Shown in pieces: positions 16,591 to 25,972 of a stretch of 64,000 bases of DNA. Each line of letters starts with the position of its first letter. Position 1 is the stretch's first letter. The translations under genes and the position numbers were made by a program. Below the pieces are notes generated by a model, which was given only the letters and a program-made list of their open reading frames with translations, was not told the DNA's origin and did no database searches. Source of the DNA: Gynuella sp050296195 (GTDB taxonomy: Bacteria; Pseudomonadota; Gammaproteobacteria; Pseudomonadales; Natronospirillaceae); the NCBI RefSeq assembly GCF_050296195.1, contig NZ_JBNKRB010000067.1, one strand, 5' to 3'.

Positions 16591-17496
16591 TTATTCAAGC
16601 AAGGACTTGTTGGATAGCCTCTTTATAAACCACTCTAAAGCCTTTCCGTTGTTATCTTTTCTCCAGGCAAGTAGTAGTTTTCCCTGAGATGTTCGATTGT
16701 CCGATGTCTGTATTTCAACCAGAGAGCCATTTTCAAGTTCATTCTGAATTCTGAACTTCGGAAGGTAGCCTATTCCTAAACCGGCTACCTGAGCTTTTAT
16801 TTTTTCTGTCATCCCTGGAACATAAAAATGCCTTTCCTGGTGGCTCAGCCCTGCTGACATGGTCTGAGTTTTTGTGGTGGAGTCGGGAATGACAACAACT
16901 GGAAACTTAGATAGCTCCTGGTGTGGAACGGGTTGCGGGTAGGTTGTCAGTGGATGATTTTGAGCTACAGCAAGGATAAATTCCATGTCGCCGACTTCCT
17001 TTGTTTCCAGGTGATCGGCGTCCAAGGGTAATCCTATTCGGGGAGCTATCAATAGGTTGGCATGGTTGTTTTGAATGCTTTCCCATGAGCCCGAGAGAGA
17101 TTCTTCTTTCAGTTTTACTCTGACAAAAGGAGCTACATTCTGAAACTCTTTGATAACAGGAAATAGTTGGGCAATATCTATAGTGGTGTCAAATACAACG
17201 GTGAAAACGACTTCCCAGCCATTTGCGACCTGCTTTGCATTGGTTGCCAGGATATCCAGTTGGTCGAGTATTTTTTGTCCTTCCCTGAGCAATAGTTTTG
17301 CTGCATCTGTCATCTGGGCTTTATGCCCGGTTCTGTCAAATAGAGCCAAATTCAGGTCCTGTTCGACTTTTTGAATGGTATATGTGAGAGCCGAAGGGAC
17401 TTTGTTGAGGGTTTCTGCTGCGGCCGCAAAGCTTCCATGTCTATCAATGGCTTTGAGAGCGCGAAGAATGTCCAGAGTGATTGGGTTGTGTGGCAT
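16591..17496 (-). CDS. LysR family transcriptional regulator
   Basis: A 301-residue protein with the LysR layout: N-terminal winged helix-turn-helix (residues 8-65: LRALKAIDRHGSFAAAAETLNKVPSALTYTIQKVE) and a C-terminal substrate-binding domain. The DNA-recognition part resembles regulators of the AaeR/YhaJ-type branch, which often respond to aromatic acids, but the effector is not deducible. It converges with the porin gene and is not divergent from an obvious target, so its regulon is unknown. Confidence 0.88.
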   Translation of the reverse strand: MPHNPITLDILRALKAIDRHGSFAAAAETLNKVPSALTYTIQKVEQDLNLALFDRTGHKAQMTDAAKLLLREGQKILDQLDILATNAKQVANGWEVVFTVVFDTTIDIAQLFPVIKEFQNVAPFVRVKLKEESLSGSWESIQNNHANLLIAPRIGLPLDADHLETKEVGDMEFILAVAQNHPLTTYPQPVPHQELSKFPVVVIPDSTTKTQTMSAGLSHQERHFYVPGMTEKIKAQVAGLGIGYLPKFRIQNELENGSLVEIQTSDNRTSQGKLLLAWRKDNNGKALEWFIKRLSNKSLLE

Positions 17497-17578
17497 TGAT
17501 ACAAGCTAAATGGTTTAAGGGAAAACCATCATAATAAACCATTGCCAATTTAAAGATAGGTTGTGGTTTGAAAACAGA

Positions 17579-17602
17579 AAAAGACCGGCATGCCGGTCTT
17601 TT
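17579..17602. terminator. Bidirectional terminator after rpsT
   Basis: AAAAGACCGGCA and its exact mirror TGCCGGTCTTTT make a perfect 24-base palindrome with T-runs in both directions. It sits 26 bases past the rpsT stop on the minus strand. Confidence 0.85.
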
Positions 17603-17627
17603 GCAAAAATACCCGAAATATGTGCGA

Positions 17628-17897
17628 TTAAGCTGCTTTCAGGGATTTGATATGTGCGTTTAAACGAGCTTTGGTGCGCGATACTTTGTTTGGACTTAAC
17701 ATGCCTTTGCGGGCCATTTTGTCCAAAACAGGTTGTGCAGCAGTAAAAGCCTGTGTAGCCGCATCATAGTCTTTGCCTTCGATTTGGGCTTCTACTTTTT
17801 TGACGTAGGTACGCACCATGGATCGCAGGCTGGCATTATGGGCGCGACGCTTAATGGCCTGACGAGCGCGTTTACGAGATCCAGCTGAGTTTGCCAC
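17628..17897 (-). CDS. rpsT: 30S ribosomal protein S20
   Basis: An 89-residue, strongly basic, all-helical primary 16S rRNA-binding protein. The start MANSAGSRKRARQAIKRRAHN, the middle SMVRTYVKKVEAQI and the end KVSRTKARLNAHIKSLKAA are diagnostic. It is divergent from murJ, the common gammaproteobacterial order, has its own strong promoter and ends at a bidirectional terminator. Confidence 0.98.
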   Translation of the reverse strand: MANSAGSRKRARQAIKRRAHNASLRSMVRTYVKKVEAQIEGKDYDAATQAFTAAQPVLDKMARKGMLSPNKVSRTKARLNAHIKSLKAA

Positions 17898-17941
17898 GAT
17901 CTGGCTCCTTGGGAATATCAGTTAGTTAAAAAGAGGGCGCG

Positions 17942-17970
17942 ATTCTATTGATGCTTTCGGTCCTTGTCAA
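17942..17970 (-). promoter_or_regulatory. Sigma-70 promoter of rpsT
   Basis: On the minus strand a perfect TTGACA (17965-17970), a 17-base spacer and TAGAAT (17942-17947) form a near-consensus promoter. The following GCGCCC is a GC-rich discriminator, typical of growth-rate and stringent control of ribosomal genes. Confidence 0.85.
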
Positions 17971-18050
17971 ATAAGATTAAGTTCTTTTAACGTAGAGTGT
18001 TTCAGTTACACTTCGCGGCTCATCACGGTATTCATAAACGGAATCACTCA

Positions 18051-19616
18051 TTGGCCAATACTATTAACTCGCCATCAACTCGAAAGGGGCTCTTCCGCTC
18101 GACGGTTGCAGTTGGTATGGGAACTCTCAGCTCAAGGGTATTGGGGTTGGTAAGAGATATTGTCATTGGCCATATATTTGGAGCCGGGGGGCAGATTGAT
18201 GCTTTTCTGATTGCCTTCAAGATTCCTAATTTCCTGCGCCGACTGTTTGCGGAAGGGGCGTTTTCTCAGGCATTTATTCCGGTTTTGGCAGAGGTGAAGA
18301 AAGATTCAGGGCTGCCAGGAGTACGTGACCTGATGGCACATATCTCTGCGTGGCTCGGTTTGTGGCTGCTGGTGGTCACTACTCTGCTAATAGTACTGGC
18401 GCCTTATGTGGCGATCATTTTTGCGCCAGGTTTTTGGTATCACGGAGATCTTGTTAAGCTTGCACAAACAGCGGACACCATTCGTTTAGTATCGCCTTAC
18501 CTGTTTTTTATTTCCATGACGGCCTTGTGTGGTGCTGTATTAAATACATATGGCAACTTTGCCATACCTGCCTTCACACCTGTTTTGCTCAATGTTTGTT
18601 TGATATCTTTTGCTGTGTTTGGTTCTTCCTGGTTTGAACCACCTATTCAGAGTCTGGCAATTGCCGTCCTGTTTGCCGGCATGGCGCAGCTGTTGTTTCA
18701 GCAGCCCTCCCTTTACCGACTTAATGTGCTTGTCAGGCCAAGATTGTCCTTTCAGCATGCGGGGGTTCGTAAAGTTGCCAAGCTTATGATCCCCGCTCTG
18801 CTAGGAGTCTCGGTCAGTCAGATAAATTTACTGTTGGATACTGTGCTTGCATCTCTGCTGGTGGATGGCAGTGTTTCCTGGCTTTATTACTCTGACAGGT
18901 TGTCGGAGTTACCCTTGGGGGTTATCGGTATTGCTATAGCAACCGTGGTTTTGCCCGTATTGAGTAATACTCATATGGCGCAAGATGGTGAGCAGTTCCG
19001 GGCGACATTGGGGTGGGCTATTAAGCTGGTGGTATTTCTTGGGCTGCCAGCATCGGCGGCACTGTTTTATTTATCAGAGCCGTTGATTGCCACGATTTTC
19101 TATCATGGTGAAATGGATTTTCATTCTGTTGAAATGTCTTCGTTATCTTTAAGGGCTTATTCGTTAGGCTTGCTTGCCTTCATGTTGATCAAAGTACTGG
19201 CTCCTGGTTTTTATTCCAGGCAGGAGATGAAGACTCCGGTAAAAATAGCCGTTTGGTCTATGATTTTGAATATGGTGTTTAATCTAATGTTGGTGTACTG
19301 GCTAAAACATGTTGGTCTTGCCCTGGCTACTGCGTTATCAGCATGGTTCAATGCAGCAGCTCTGTACTGGTTCTTGCGACGAGATATGACGTTTTATATA
19401 GGTAAAGATATCAGGGTCTTTCTGTTGAAAGTACTATTGGCATGTATGGTAATGATTGGGTCTCTGCACCTGCTGTTGCCTGTGCCACTGTTTTGGGAGA
19501 ATCAGTCTGTTCTTGCCCGTATTTATGCGCTTTCTGGTCTGGTTTGTGTAGGAATCTGTGTATATTTTGCAGCGGTATGGGCTTTTGGTATCAGATTTCA
19601 TCATCTGAAACGCTGA
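18051..19616 (+). CDS. murJ: Lipid II flippase MurJ
   Basis: About 521 residues from TTG at 18051 (GGAA upstream); a GTG at 17997 would add eighteen residues without a clear binding site. The polytopic membrane protein of the MOP superfamily moves lipid II across the inner membrane for peptidoglycan synthesis. The first helices contain the family signature SSRVLGLVRDIVIGHIFGAG and FKIPNFLRRLFAEGAFSQAFIPV with the arginines lining the central cavity. Fourteen helices are expected. It is followed after about 55 bases by ribF. Confidence 0.95.
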   Translation: MANTINSPSTRKGLFRSTVAVGMGTLSSRVLGLVRDIVIGHIFGAGGQIDAFLIAFKIPNFLRRLFAEGAFSQAFIPVLAEVKKDSGLPGVRDLMAHISAWLGLWLLVVTTLLIVLAPYVAIIFAPGFWYHGDLVKLAQTADTIRLVSPYLFFISMTALCGAVLNTYGNFAIPAFTPVLLNVCLISFAVFGSSWFEPPIQSLAIAVLFAGMAQLLFQQPSLYRLNVLVRPRLSFQHAGVRKVAKLMIPALLGVSVSQINLLLDTVLASLLVDGSVSWLYYSDRLSELPLGVIGIAIATVVLPVLSNTHMAQDGEQFRATLGWAIKLVVFLGLPASAALFYLSEPLIATIFYHGEMDFHSVEMSSLSLRAYSLGLLAFMLIKVLAPGFYSRQEMKTPVKIAVWSMILNMVFNLMLVYWLKHVGLALATALSAWFNAAALYWFLRRDMTFYIGKDIRVFLLKVLLACMVMIGSLHLLLPVPLFWENQSVLARIYALSGLVCVGICVYFAAVWAFGIRFHHLKR

Positions 19617-19671
19617 AATTGGTGCTGGCTTTTCATATAATCCGCCTTCCCCCGATTCTCTCAGGTAAATA

Positions 19672-20610
19672 ATGGAAATCATACGAGGTCTACATAATTT
19701 AAGAGCGCGCCATAAAGGTTGTGTGCTCACAATCGGGAATTTCGATGGAGTGCATCGGGGGCATCAACAGATACTCAGGTCCACTGTTGTGACGGCACGG
19801 GATCTCAACGTGAATTCTGTGGTCATGATTTTTGAACCTCAGGCCAAAGAGTTTTTTGACTCCACAGGAGCTCCTGCTCGTCTGACAGGTTTTCGTGACA
19901 AAGTGTCCTTGATCAAAAAAACCGGCGTAGACTGTGTGCTTGTGATCAATTTCAATGCCCGTTTCCGTGCTTTGACGGCGAAAGCGTTTGTAGACGATGT
20001 TTTAGTTGGGCGACTTGGAATCAAGAGCCTGATCGTGGGAGACGATTTTCGTTTTGGGTGTGATCGCAGTGGTAATTTCGAATTTCTCAAACAAATGAGT
20101 ATCGAGCACGCGTTCGAAATCAAAGACCACTCCACTTTTTTAAGCAATGATGGCCGGGTTAGTAGTACCCTGGTACGGGACAAGCTGGCTCAGGGGTGCC
20201 TGACGGAAGCATCAGAATTGTTGGGCTGGGATTACTCCATGTCTGGGAAAGTGGTTCACGGCGCCAAACTCGGTCGTACGATAGGGGTGCCAACCGCTAA
20301 CCTTCAGGTGAATGGATATAAATCCGCTCTGGAGGGAGTATTTCAGGTTGATTTGAAGCTGAGAGGATGCACTTATTACGGTGTAGCGAATATTGGCCCC
20401 AAACCGACACGGGATATCCATCATCCAAATTTAGAAGTTCACATCTTTGATTTTGATGAAGAAATATATGGCGAGCATCTGACCATTGTGTTCCGTCATT
20501 GGCTGAGAGCCGTAAAGAAATTTTCCAACATTGATGAACTGAAAACACAAATTCAAGAAGATATCGCCCAGGCGCGACAACTTATAACCGCAGAAAGAGT
20601 AACCAGATAA
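19672..20610 (+). CDS. ribF: Bifunctional riboflavin kinase / FAD synthetase
   Basis: A 312-residue enzyme that makes FMN and then FAD. The N-terminal nucleotidyltransferase half begins with the HxGH-type segment TIGNFDGVHRGHQQI and includes GDDFRFGCDRSGN; the C-terminal flavokinase half includes GAKLGRTIGVPTANLQ. Length is typical. It is five bases upstream of ileS, with which it is almost certainly co-transcribed. Confidence 0.97.
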   Translation: MEIIRGLHNLRARHKGCVLTIGNFDGVHRGHQQILRSTVVTARDLNVNSVVMIFEPQAKEFFDSTGAPARLTGFRDKVSLIKKTGVDCVLVINFNARFRALTAKAFVDDVLVGRLGIKSLIVGDDFRFGCDRSGNFEFLKQMSIEHAFEIKDHSTFLSNDGRVSSTLVRDKLAQGCLTEASELLGWDYSMSGKVVHGAKLGRTIGVPTANLQVNGYKSALEGVFQVDLKLRGCTYYGVANIGPKPTRDIHHPNLEVHIFDFDEEIYGEHLTIVFRHWLRAVKKFSNIDELKTQIQEDIAQARQLITAERVTR

Positions 20611-20615
20611 AGATC

Positions 20616-23423
20616 ATGACCGATTACAAGTCGACTTTGAACCTGCCAAAGACAAGTTTCCCCATGAAAGCCAGCCTTCCTCAGCGCGAACCGGCTACGT
20701 TGAAGAGATGGCAGCAAATTGAGTTGTATCAGAAAATCCGGAATATCAGTGCCGGGCGACCAAAGTTCATTCTTCATGATGGCCCTCCTTATGCCAATGG
20801 TGATTTGCATCTGGGGCATGCGGTTAACAAGATACTGAAAGATTTTATTATTAAATCCCGTAGTGTTGCTGGATTCGATGCGCCTTATGTACCTGGTTGG
20901 GATTGTCATGGTTTGCCGATTGAGCACAAAGTCGAGACCATGATCGGCAAAGCGGGCGATAAGGTTGATTACGAGACCTTCAGGAATGAGTGTCGCAAGT
21001 ATGCTTACAAACAGATTGAACGCCAGAAAAAGGGCTTTATCCGCATGGGGGTGTTTGGTAGTTGGGATAAGCCTTACCTGACCATGGATTACCAGACAGA
21101 GGCGGATATTATCCGTGCTCTTGGGCGCATAGCTGCAAGTGGGCACTTACACAAAGGGTATAAACCGGTTTACTGGAGTGTTGTTGGTGGCTCTGCTTTG
21201 GCTGAAGCAGAAGTGGAGTATCACGACAAGGTATCCACACAGCTTGATGTGGCGTACCCAGCATTAGACAGCAAAGCGGTCTTTGATAAGTTTAATGTTG
21301 CTGAAGAGGGCGATGTTGCCATTGTCATCTGGACGACAACACCTTGGACGCTGCCTGCTTCACTGGCACTCTCTGTTGGTGATGATATTACTTATGTGCT
21401 GGTTCGAACTGATCAAGGTTTGCTGATTGTTGCCAAGGAACTGGCTGAGTCATTTAAGTCTAGAATTGCAGATGGGCAGTTTGATGTTCTGGCTGAATGT
21501 CAGGGACAGGCACTGGAAGGCCTGAAGTTCAAACATCCGTTCTATGATCGTGAAATACCTGTTTTGCTGGGTGACCACGTTACTCTTGATGCCGGTACAG
21601 GTATTGTGCATACCGCGCCTGATCACGGTATGGAGGATTTCGCTGTCTGTAATAAATATGGCATTGAGACGATCAATCCTTTAAATGACAACGGCACATA
21701 TCGTGACAATGTTGAACTCTTCGCTGGCGAGCACGTCTATAAAGTTGACGATCATATTGTGGAAGTTCTGAAACAGCAGGGTGTGCTGTTGAGTGTCGGT
21801 AAACTGACCCACAGTTATGCTCATTGCTGGAGAACCAAAACCCCACTTATTTACCGTGCCACACCTCAGTGGTTTATTTCCATGGACAAAGCGGGTCTTA
21901 AGCAACAGGCCATGGATGCGATCAAGCAGATCCGTTGGGTACCTGCCTGGGGACAGAATCGTATCGAAGCAATGGTAGACCAGAGCCCTGACTGGTGTAT
22001 TTCCAGACAAAGAACGTGGGGTGTCCCTATTGCTTTCTTTGTCCATAAAAACACCGGAGACCTGCATCCTGAAACGTCCAGGTTGATAGAGGAAGTTGCA
22101 CAGCGAGTGGAGAAAGAGGGGATTAATGCCTGGTGGAAAATAGAGTCGCAGGAGCTACTCGGGGCTGAAGCTGATCAGTATGAGAAAGTCACGGATACAT
22201 TGGATGTCTGGTTTGACTCTGGGGTGACTCACGATGCGGTACTTCGCAAGCGGGAGGAGTTGGGGCAATTTCCGGCAGATATATATCTGGAAGGTTCTGA
22301 CCAGCACCGTGGATGGTTCCAGTCTTCATTGAAAACCTCTATTGCCATGAATGGTGTAGCACCCTACAAGCAAGTGTTGACGCATGGTTTCACCATTGAT
22401 GAGAAAGGCCACAAAATGTCCAAGTCTTTGGGCAATGGTATAGAGCCACAACAAGTCATGGATACCTTAGGGGCAGACATTTTGCGGTTGTGGATTGCTG
22501 CGACCGACTATAGTGGTGACATGACAGCGTCTCAGGAAATTCTGAAGCGTACTGCAGACTCCTATCGCCGTATTCGTAATACCAGTCGCTTTCTGTTGTC
22601 CAACCTTGAAGGTTTTGAGCCAGCAAAAGATCTGGTAAGCGATAAAGATTTGTTGAGCTTGGATCGTTGGATATTGCGTCGTACTGCAAAACTGCAGAGA
22701 GAGATCCAGAAGTCTTATGAAAACTATCAGTTTTTACATGTGTACCAAAAGGTTCATAACTTTTGCGTGCTGGAGCTGGGCGGTTTTTATCTGGATATTA
22801 TTAAGGATCGTCAATACACCATGCCATCTGAGAGTGTGGGACGACGCAGTTGTCAGACAGCCATGTACCATATCATCGAAGCTATGGTACGTTGGATTTG
22901 CCCGATCCTGAGCTTTACGGCAGAGGAAATCTGGACCTATATCCCAGGTGAAAGATCTGAGTCGATATTTCTGGAAACCTATTACGAACCCATCCAGGAC
23001 TTTTCTGAAGATCCAGATATGGACGATGCGTACTGGCGAAACATTATTGAAGTCAAGACAGCTGTAAACAAAGTGATTGAAACGGCTCGTAATGACGGAA
23101 AAGTAGGTGGGAATTTACAAGCCGTCGTACATCTATATTGTGATGACCAACTTGCAGCTGACCTCGGTAAGCTTGGAGAAGAATTCCGTTTTGTGACGAT
23201 TACTTCCGAGGCCCATGTTCATCCTCTGAGTGAAGCTACGGCCGATGCAGTCAGTACCGATATCGAAGGTTTGAAGATCTCGATTCATGCGTCATCACAT
23301 TCGAAGTGTGTGCGCTGTTATCACCATCGTGAAGATGTTGGACAGCATGCGGACCACCCGGAAGTATGCGGACGTTGTGTTGATAATATTGACGGGGCGG
23401 GTGAAATCCGCCGTTACGTCTGA
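20616..23423 (+). CDS. ileS: Isoleucine--tRNA ligase
   Basis: A 935-residue class I aminoacyl-tRNA synthetase. The HIGH motif appears as DLHLGH within DGPPYANGDLHLGHAVNKI; KMSKS is present in GHKMSKSLGN. The editing domain (WTTTPWTLPAS) and the tryptophan-rich DYSGDMTASQEI region follow the normal order. The C-terminal zinc finger keeps its cysteines (CVRCYHHREDVG, then CGRCVDN). It belongs to the bacterial mupirocin-sensitive type by length and motifs. Only 20 bases separate it from fkpB; the expected lspA is missing. Confidence 0.98.
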   Translation: MTDYKSTLNLPKTSFPMKASLPQREPATLKRWQQIELYQKIRNISAGRPKFILHDGPPYANGDLHLGHAVNKILKDFIIKSRSVAGFDAPYVPGWDCHGLPIEHKVETMIGKAGDKVDYETFRNECRKYAYKQIERQKKGFIRMGVFGSWDKPYLTMDYQTEADIIRALGRIAASGHLHKGYKPVYWSVVGGSALAEAEVEYHDKVSTQLDVAYPALDSKAVFDKFNVAEEGDVAIVIWTTTPWTLPASLALSVGDDITYVLVRTDQGLLIVAKELAESFKSRIADGQFDVLAECQGQALEGLKFKHPFYDREIPVLLGDHVTLDAGTGIVHTAPDHGMEDFAVCNKYGIETINPLNDNGTYRDNVELFAGEHVYKVDDHIVEVLKQQGVLLSVGKLTHSYAHCWRTKTPLIYRATPQWFISMDKAGLKQQAMDAIKQIRWVPAWGQNRIEAMVDQSPDWCISRQRTWGVPIAFFVHKNTGDLHPETSRLIEEVAQRVEKEGINAWWKIESQELLGAEADQYEKVTDTLDVWFDSGVTHDAVLRKREELGQFPADIYLEGSDQHRGWFQSSLKTSIAMNGVAPYKQVLTHGFTIDEKGHKMSKSLGNGIEPQQVMDTLGADILRLWIAATDYSGDMTASQEILKRTADSYRRIRNTSRFLLSNLEGFEPAKDLVSDKDLLSLDRWILRRTAKLQREIQKSYENYQFLHVYQKVHNFCVLELGGFYLDIIKDRQYTMPSESVGRRSCQTAMYHIIEAMVRWICPILSFTAEEIWTYIPGERSESIFLETYYEPIQDFSEDPDMDDAYWRNIIEVKTAVNKVIETARNDGKVGGNLQAVVHLYCDDQLAADLGKLGEEFRFVTITSEAHVHPLSEATADAVSTDIEGLKISIHASSHSKCVRCYHHREDVGQHADHPEVCGRCVDNIDGAGEIRRYV

Positions 23424-23443
23424 TCTCTGTATATGAGTGAGAG

Positions 23444-23884
23444 GTGGATGTGAAAGTTGGTCCAAATACCACAGTGACATTGCATTTTGCCATTCGTCTA
23501 CCGGACGGTGCAGAAGTGGACTCCAATTTCGGAGGTAACCCTGCCGAGTTTAAGGTTGGGGACGGAAATCTGTTGCCTGGGTTTGAGGAAAGCCTGTTTG
23601 GTATGAGTGCTGGAGAACGTCGTTGTATTTCGATTCCGCCAGAAAAAGGTTTTGGAATGCCCAACCCTCAAAATCTGCAGCACTTTCAAAGAAGCCAGTT
23701 TGATGAACAGATGGAGATTCGGCCTGGTTTGGTTGTTTCCTTTTCTGATGCAGCCAATTCCGAGTTGCCCGGAGTGGTAAAAGAAGTCAACGAAGACAGT
23801 ATCGTGGTCGATTTTAATCATCCCTTATCCGGTAAAACGCTGGAGTTTGATGTGGAAATCCTGCGGGTCTGTGAGTCAGGTTAA
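23444..23884 (+). CDS. fkpB: FKBP-type peptidyl-prolyl cis-trans isomerase
   Basis: A 146-residue SlyD/FkpB-type isomerase with an inserted chaperone flap. Landmarks are LHFAIRLPDGAEVDSNFGG, LLPGFEESLFGMSAGERRCISIPPEKGFG and the C-terminal VDFNHPLSGKTLEFDVEIL. It lacks the metal-binding His-rich tail of SlyD. The start is ambiguous: GTG at 23444 or GTG at 23450, the latter with GAGAGG five bases upstream. It sits directly before ispH as in other gammaproteobacteria. Confidence 0.92.
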   Translation: MDVKVGPNTTVTLHFAIRLPDGAEVDSNFGGNPAEFKVGDGNLLPGFEESLFGMSAGERRCISIPPEKGFGMPNPQNLQHFQRSQFDEQMEIRPGLVVSFSDAANSELPGVVKEVNEDSIVVDFNHPLSGKTLEFDVEILRVCESG

Positions 23885-23890
23885 TAGTCT

Positions 23891-24838
23891 ATGAAATTGA
23901 TGTTAGCGAACCCGCGTGGATTTTGTGCCGGAGTCGACCGGGCCATCGATATTGTCAATCGCGCTCTGGATTTGTTTGGAAGCCCTTTGTATGTCCGCCA
24001 TGAAGTGGTTCATAACCGCTTTGTGGTTGATGGCTTGCGTGAACGTGGTGCCGTGTTTGTCGATGAGTTGGACGAAGTGCCCGATGATCATATTGTCATT
24101 TTCAGCGCTCATGGTGTGTCTCAGGCTGTTCGCCGTCAGGCTGAACAGCGCGGTCTGAAAGTATTTGATGCCACGTGTCCACTGGTGACTAAGGTTCATT
24201 TGGAAGTGGCGAAATATAGTAAAGAGGGGATGGAGTGCATTCTTATCGGCCATAAAGGACACCCAGAAGTCGAAGGAACAATGGGGCAATATGATGATGG
24301 CAATGGCGGAGCGATATATCTGGTAGAGTCTGAGCAGGATGTCGCCAGGATGACGGTAAAAGATCCCTCTCGGTTGGCTTATGTTACGCAGACCACGCTG
24401 TCAATGGATGACACCGCTAAGGTAATTGATGCCTTGAGAGCTCAGTTTCCGAAGATCCATGGACCGCGTAAAGATGATATTTGCTACGCCACTCAAAACC
24501 GCCAGGACGCAGTGAAGACGCTTGCTCAGCATTGCGATCTGGTGTTGGTCGTGGGCTCCACTAACAGCTCTAACTCAAACCGTCTGCGTGAACTGGCAGA
24601 AAGAATGGGTTGTGAGGCCTATCTGATTGATGATGCCAGCCAGATAAACCCCACATGGCTCAACAATAAGGTGTGTGTTGGTATTACTGCCGGTGCATCT
24701 GCTCCAGAGGTGCTGGTTCGTCAGGTTATTCATGGTATTCAGCAGTATGTAGATACTGATGTCGTTCATCAAAACGGAATAGAGGAAAATATCACGTTTA
24801 GCTTACCTAAAGAGCTGCGCCTGGTTGATCAGGAATAA
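23891..24838 (+). CDS. ispH: 4-hydroxy-3-methylbut-2-enyl diphosphate reductase
   Basis: A 315-residue iron-sulfur enzyme for the last step of the MEP isoprenoid pathway, producing IPP and DMAPP. The three cluster cysteines are visible: C12 in ANPRGFCAGVDRAI, one in DATCPLVTKVH and one in DDICYATQNRQ. The substrate-binding loop VGSTNSSNSNRL and the end motif GITAGASAPE are intact. It is six bases after fkpB and upstream of the minor pilin operon. Confidence 0.97.
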   Translation: MKLMLANPRGFCAGVDRAIDIVNRALDLFGSPLYVRHEVVHNRFVVDGLRERGAVFVDELDEVPDDHIVIFSAHGVSQAVRRQAEQRGLKVFDATCPLVTKVHLEVAKYSKEGMECILIGHKGHPEVEGTMGQYDDGNGGAIYLVESEQDVARMTVKDPSRLAYVTQTTLSMDDTAKVIDALRAQFPKIHGPRKDDICYATQNRQDAVKTLAQHCDLVLVVGSTNSSNSNRLRELAERMGCEAYLIDDASQINPTWLNNKVCVGITAGASAPEVLVRQVIHGIQQYVDTDVVHQNGIEENITFSLPKELRLVDQE

Positions 24839-24967
24839 AAGCGAGTAATACTTCACACTTCAAATCAAATCCTTCCACTGATCCTGCCTAACATTCCTTT
24901 CGTCGGTACCTTGGCGTTGTACTGACTGGTTTGATGTATCTTATTGACAAACTTCTGGAGTTTGCCA

Positions 24968-25444
24968 ATGAGACAAAAAAACACCCGCGGATTTACGATT
25001 ATTGAACTGATGATCACCATCGCAGTTGTTGCAATATTGGCGACTGTGGCGGCTCCGAACATGAGTGACTTCCTTCAGCGTAATCAAATGAATTCATATG
25101 TATTCGATGTTGTTGGAGCAATAGCAGCTACACGGTCTGAAGCAGTTACCAGAGGCGAGCGTGTTTCCTTTCAATCTAAAACCAATAATGACTGGTCGGA
25201 TGGGTGGCAGATTGTCTTGAATTCTGACGCTTCGGTGATCAGGGAAGGAGATGGGTTCCCCAGGGGATCATATGTGATGAACCTGACCGATAGTTCGGGA
25301 ACGGCTATATATGCATTCAGCATTGACAGTCGTGGAAAGCGTTCCGGAAATGGGAATTTCTCTCTTCAGTTAAATGATGGGGCCGGGCACAGCAAGTCTC
25401 TGTCGATTCCCGTTTATGGCTCACCGATTGCCAAGCAGGAGTGA
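24968..25444 (+). CDS. fimU: Type IV pilus minor pilin FimU (GspH/FimT family)
   Basis: A 158-residue pseudopilin from ATG 24968, seven bases after GGAG; the TTG at 24944 would put extra residues before the leader. The type III signal is MRQKNTRG cut before FTIIELM, with Glu at +5. The body matches the GspH/FimT domain (RSEAVTRGERVSF). It is the first gene of the fimU-pilV-pilW-pilX-pilY1-pilY2-pilE operon and belongs to the priming tip complex that starts pilus assembly. Confidence 0.88.
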   Translation: MRQKNTRGFTIIELMITIAVVAILATVAAPNMSDFLQRNQMNSYVFDVVGAIAATRSEAVTRGERVSFQSKTNNDWSDGWQIVLNSDASVIREGDGFPRGSYVMNLTDSSGTAIYAFSIDSRGKRSGNGNFSLQLNDGAGHSKSLSIPVYGSPIAKQE

Positions 25445-25450
25445 TAAATC

Positions 25451-25963
25451 ATGAAGACATGTTCAAGACAGCATGGTGTTGGGATGATCGAAATTCTGGT
25501 GGCTTTGCTGGTTATTACCATCGGTTTGGTAGGTGCGACAGGAATGAATGCGGTGGGGCTTAAAAACAGTGTTACTTCAATGAACCGTTCCAATGCCATG
25601 TTTCTGGCTAACTCTATCGCTGAAAAAATCAGAAGCACAGGCCCTAACAGCATATATGTCAACCTATCCAGTCCAAGTAATCAGAGCTGCAATGGTGCAT
25701 CGGTTAACTGCACTACCGATCAACTGGTGACGTTTTACAAGTCAGAATGGTTGTGCCAATTGGGAGCTGGTGGAAGTGTCTGTAAGGATAATCTTAAGGT
25801 AGACGGAATTTTACCTGATGCCACAGGCAAAATAACGTTACTGGCAGACCAGAGTTACCAAGTTGAGATCACCTTCAGGGACACTATTGCATTCAATTCC
25901 GACGGCTCCAGAGACGCTGACGGCGCCCTTGTCACGTTGACTTCCGTCATTAATCCTAATTGA
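25451..25963 (+). CDS. pilV: Type IV pilus minor pilin PilV
   Basis: A 170-residue pseudopilin. The leader MKTCSRQHG precedes VGMIEILVALLVITIGLVG, giving Glu at +5 and a hydrophobic stalk helix. The fragment NSIAEKIRSTGP after the helix is typical of PilV. It follows fimU by six bases and precedes pilW by nine. In Pseudomonas PilV acts with PilW, PilX and FimU at the pilus tip. Four cysteines in the globular part may form disulfides. Confidence 0.88.
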   Translation: MKTCSRQHGVGMIEILVALLVITIGLVGATGMNAVGLKNSVTSMNRSNAMFLANSIAEKIRSTGPNSIYVNLSSPSNQSCNGASVNCTTDQLVTFYKSEWLCQLGAGGSVCKDNLKVDGILPDATGKITLLADQSYQVEITFRDTIAFNSDGSRDADGALVTLTSVINPN

Positions 25964-25972
25964 AGGGTATTT

